Assembly: GCA_013694635.1 (NCBI GenBank)
Contig: JACDCA010000413.1
Location: 1 to 5,783 of the forward strand
DNA length: 5,783 nt
Reading direction: 5' to 3'
From: Acidobacteriota bacterium
GTDB taxonomy: Bacteria; Acidobacteriota; Vicinamibacteria; Vicinamibacterales; 2-12-FULL-66-21
Shown: in pieces, positions 4,412-5,783 of the stretch
Layout: every line of letters begins with the position of its first letter
How positions within the stretch are numbered: the first letter of the stretch is position 1
The notes under the pieces: model-generated
The model's input: only the letters and a program-made list of their open reading frames with translations
Told to the model about the DNA's origin: nothing
Databases searched by the model: none
Translations under genes and position numbers: made by a program

Positions 4412-5783
4412 TTCGAAGCGCGGGTGATGTCTCTCCGGCCGAACCGTACGTACAGGATCGGTACAACGATCATGTTGAGCGCGGTGGAGCTCACGAGTCC
4501 ACACAGGATCACCATGGCCATCGGGGCCTGTATCTCGCTACCAGGCTGCCCCGCGGACAGCGCAATCGGCACGAGCGCAAGACCTGCGGCAAGGGCGGTC
4601 ATCAGAATCGGCACCAGCCGCTCAGTGGCGCCTCTGGTGACCGCACTCTGGAAGTCGGCGACCCCTTCCTGCTCTCGCAGGTGGCGGATGTGCGAGATCA
4701 GCATGATGCCGTTGCGGGTGGCGATGCCGAACAGCGTGATGAATCCGACGATGGACGCCACCGACAGCACACCCCCCGCGAGGTAAACGCCCGCGACGCC
4801 GCCGATCAATGCGAGCGGCAGGTTGAGCATGATCAGCAAACCGTCGCGGGAGGAGCCGAACGCCGCGGACAGCACGAAGAAGATAGCGACGATGACCGCA
4901 AGCGAGAGCCACAACAGCTGGCGCGATGCCTGCGCCTCGCTCTCGAACTGCCCGCCGTACTCGACGTGATATCCCTGCGGCATCGAGACGTTCCGGCCGA
5001 CCCGCTCCTGGATGTCGCCGACGACGCCGCGGAGGTCGCGCCCCGTGACGTTGCTCTGCACGACGATCCGCCGCTGCACGTTCTCACGCATCACGAAGTT
5101 CGGTCCGCGGTCGCGGTCGATGGTGGCCACGGCTGACAGCGGAATCTGCGTCCGGTCGGCCGTCTGGATCCGCGTCGCGCCGATGGCGTCGAGGTCCGGC
5201 GAGTCATCGCGTTCGTAGCGGATCACGAGCGGAAACGCCGTCTGGCCTTCGAGTACCTGCCCGACGGTGCGCCCGACGCGTGCGGTCTGCAGGGCTTCGG
5301 CGACCTGCCCCGGCGGCAGGCCGTATCGCGCCGCGACAGCCGGGTCGACGCGCACCCGCAACGTCGGGATGTCGGCTTGCGCCTCGGTCGACAGATCCAC
5401 GACCCCTTCGACCTGCGCCATTTCCCCCTGCACCTGCGCGGCGAGGGCGCGCAGCACTTGAAGGTCATCGCCGAACACCTTGACCGCGATGTTGGCGCGC
5501 GTGCCCGACAGCATGTGGTCGATGCGGTGTGAAATCGGCTGCCCGACCGTCACGTTCGTGCCGGGCAGCAGCGAGACCTTCTCGCGAATGACCTCGAGGA
5601 CCTCGTCGCGTGACCGGCCCTTGCTCTCGAGGCGGACGTCGATCTCCGCGGATTCCACACCCTGCACATGTTCGTCGAGCTCCGCCCGGCCCGTTCGCCG
5701 TCCGGTGGACGTGACTTCCGGAACGCTGAGCAGCAGTCGCTCGAGCGTGTTACCAAGCTCGTTCGAGTCGGCCAGGCTGGTTC
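4408..5783 (-). CDS. Heavy-metal efflux RND pump, CusA/CzcA family (partial, C-terminal 457 residues)
   Basis: The minus-strand frame is open to the right edge and holds about the last 45 % of an HME-RND inner-membrane pump (family length about 1,040). These proton-driven antiporters form trimers that, with a periplasmic adaptor and an outer-membrane channel, expel ions such as Cu(I), Ag(I), Zn, Co or Ni. The visible part opens with a porter-domain segment (PEVTSTGRRTGRAELDEH, about 21-38), as in CusA/CzcA. It continues through RIDHMLSG and the periplasmic region to about 285. Transmembrane segments lie near 289-309, 314-335, 338-364, 391-411 and 420-446. The stretch GFITLFGIATRNGIMLISHI (about 346-365) and the C-terminal APMAMVILCGL...VPILYVRFG are family signatures. 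GTG at 5665-5667 is internal, not the start, because homology continues past it. The residue at the position of E. coli CusA Met672 appears to be His. Metal specificity cannot be fixed from this part. The stop overlaps an inverted repeat. Confidence 0.95.
   Translation of the reverse strand, partial: TSLADSNELGNTLERLLLSVPEVTSTGRRTGRAELDEHVQGVESAEIDVRLESKGRSRDEVLEVIREKVSLLPGTNVTVGQPISHRIDHMLSGTRANIAVKVFGDDLQVLRALAAQVQGEMAQVEGVVDLSTEAQADIPTLRVRVDPAVAARYGLPPGQVAEALQTARVGRTVGQVLEGQTAFPLVIRYERDDSPDLDAIGATRIQTADRTQIPLSAVATIDRDRGPNFVMRENVQRRIVVQSNVTGRDLRGVVGDIQERVGRNVSMPQGYHVEYGGQFESEAQASRQLLWLSLAVIVAIFFVLSAAFGSSRDGLLIMLNLPLALIGGVAGVYLAGGVLSVASIVGFITLFGIATRNGIMLISHIRHLREQEGVADFQSAVTRGATERLVPILMTALAAGLALVPIALSAGQPGSEIQAPMAMVILCGLVSSTALNMIVVPILYVRFGRRDITRASK

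Noticed and set aside
4681..5136. Plus-strand 151-codon frame inside the RND gene
   Set aside because: It is highly charged (Asp/Arg/Gln), lacks any domain pattern and is antisense to a strongly conserved pump sequence.
5665..5667. GTG as the true start of the RND reading frame
   Set aside because: The frame continues upstream to the window edge and encodes the conserved GRAELDEH-type segment of HME-RND pumps, so the gene is cut by the window rather than short.
1..5783. CRISPR arrays, tRNA/rRNA genes, insertion sequences or integrase remnants
   Set aside because: No regularly spaced repeats, cloverleaf or rRNA-like stretches, transposase-like frames or terminal repeats were seen on reading both strands.

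Overview
The window is GC-rich, gene-dense DNA from a Gram-negative bacterium: it encodes a TonB-dependent outer-membrane receptor, predicted lipoproteins and an RND efflux pump. The receptor carries an N-terminal carboxypeptidase-regulatory-like domain. Two plus-strand genes look leaderless, with a -10 box 6 nt before the ATG. Together these suggest Acidobacteriota, perhaps Vicinamibacteria. That assignment is an inference from style, not from a marker gene.

Layout, left to right. (1) 1-261, minus: the N-terminus of a family 5 (peptide/nickel-type) ABC-transporter solute-binding lipoprotein, running off the left edge. (2) 315-794, minus: a small exported protein whose C-terminal half looks like outer-membrane beta-strands. 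It has a good sigma70-type promoter at 852-880. (3) 947-3094, plus: a complete TonB-dependent receptor. (4) 3104-3211, minus: a 35-residue single-pass membrane protein with a strong ribosome-binding site. (5) 3313-3783, plus: an exported DUF411 protein with CxCC and HxxH-type motifs. (6) 3625-4278, minus: a lipoprotein-like protein of unknown function whose last 52 codons lie antisense to the DUF411 gene. (7) 4279-4407: a spacer with two inverted repeats and a candidate promoter. (8) 4408-5783, minus: the C-terminal 457 residues of a heavy-metal (CusA/CzcA-type) RND pump, whose N-terminus lies beyond the right edge.

The likely common theme of the right two thirds is metal handling. The receptor could import a metal or metal complex across the outer membrane, DUF411 proteins are associated with copper-resistance loci, and HME-RND pumps expel metal ions. 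The genes alternate in strand, so they are not one operon; any coordination would be through shared regulation. No tRNA, rRNA, CRISPR array, insertion sequence or integrase was seen. The most distinctive points are the 35-residue membrane protein, the 159-bp codon-aligned convergent overlap, the matched -10/ATG spacing of the two plus-strand genes, and a three-copy GCAGGTSA motif at the pump's stop codon.
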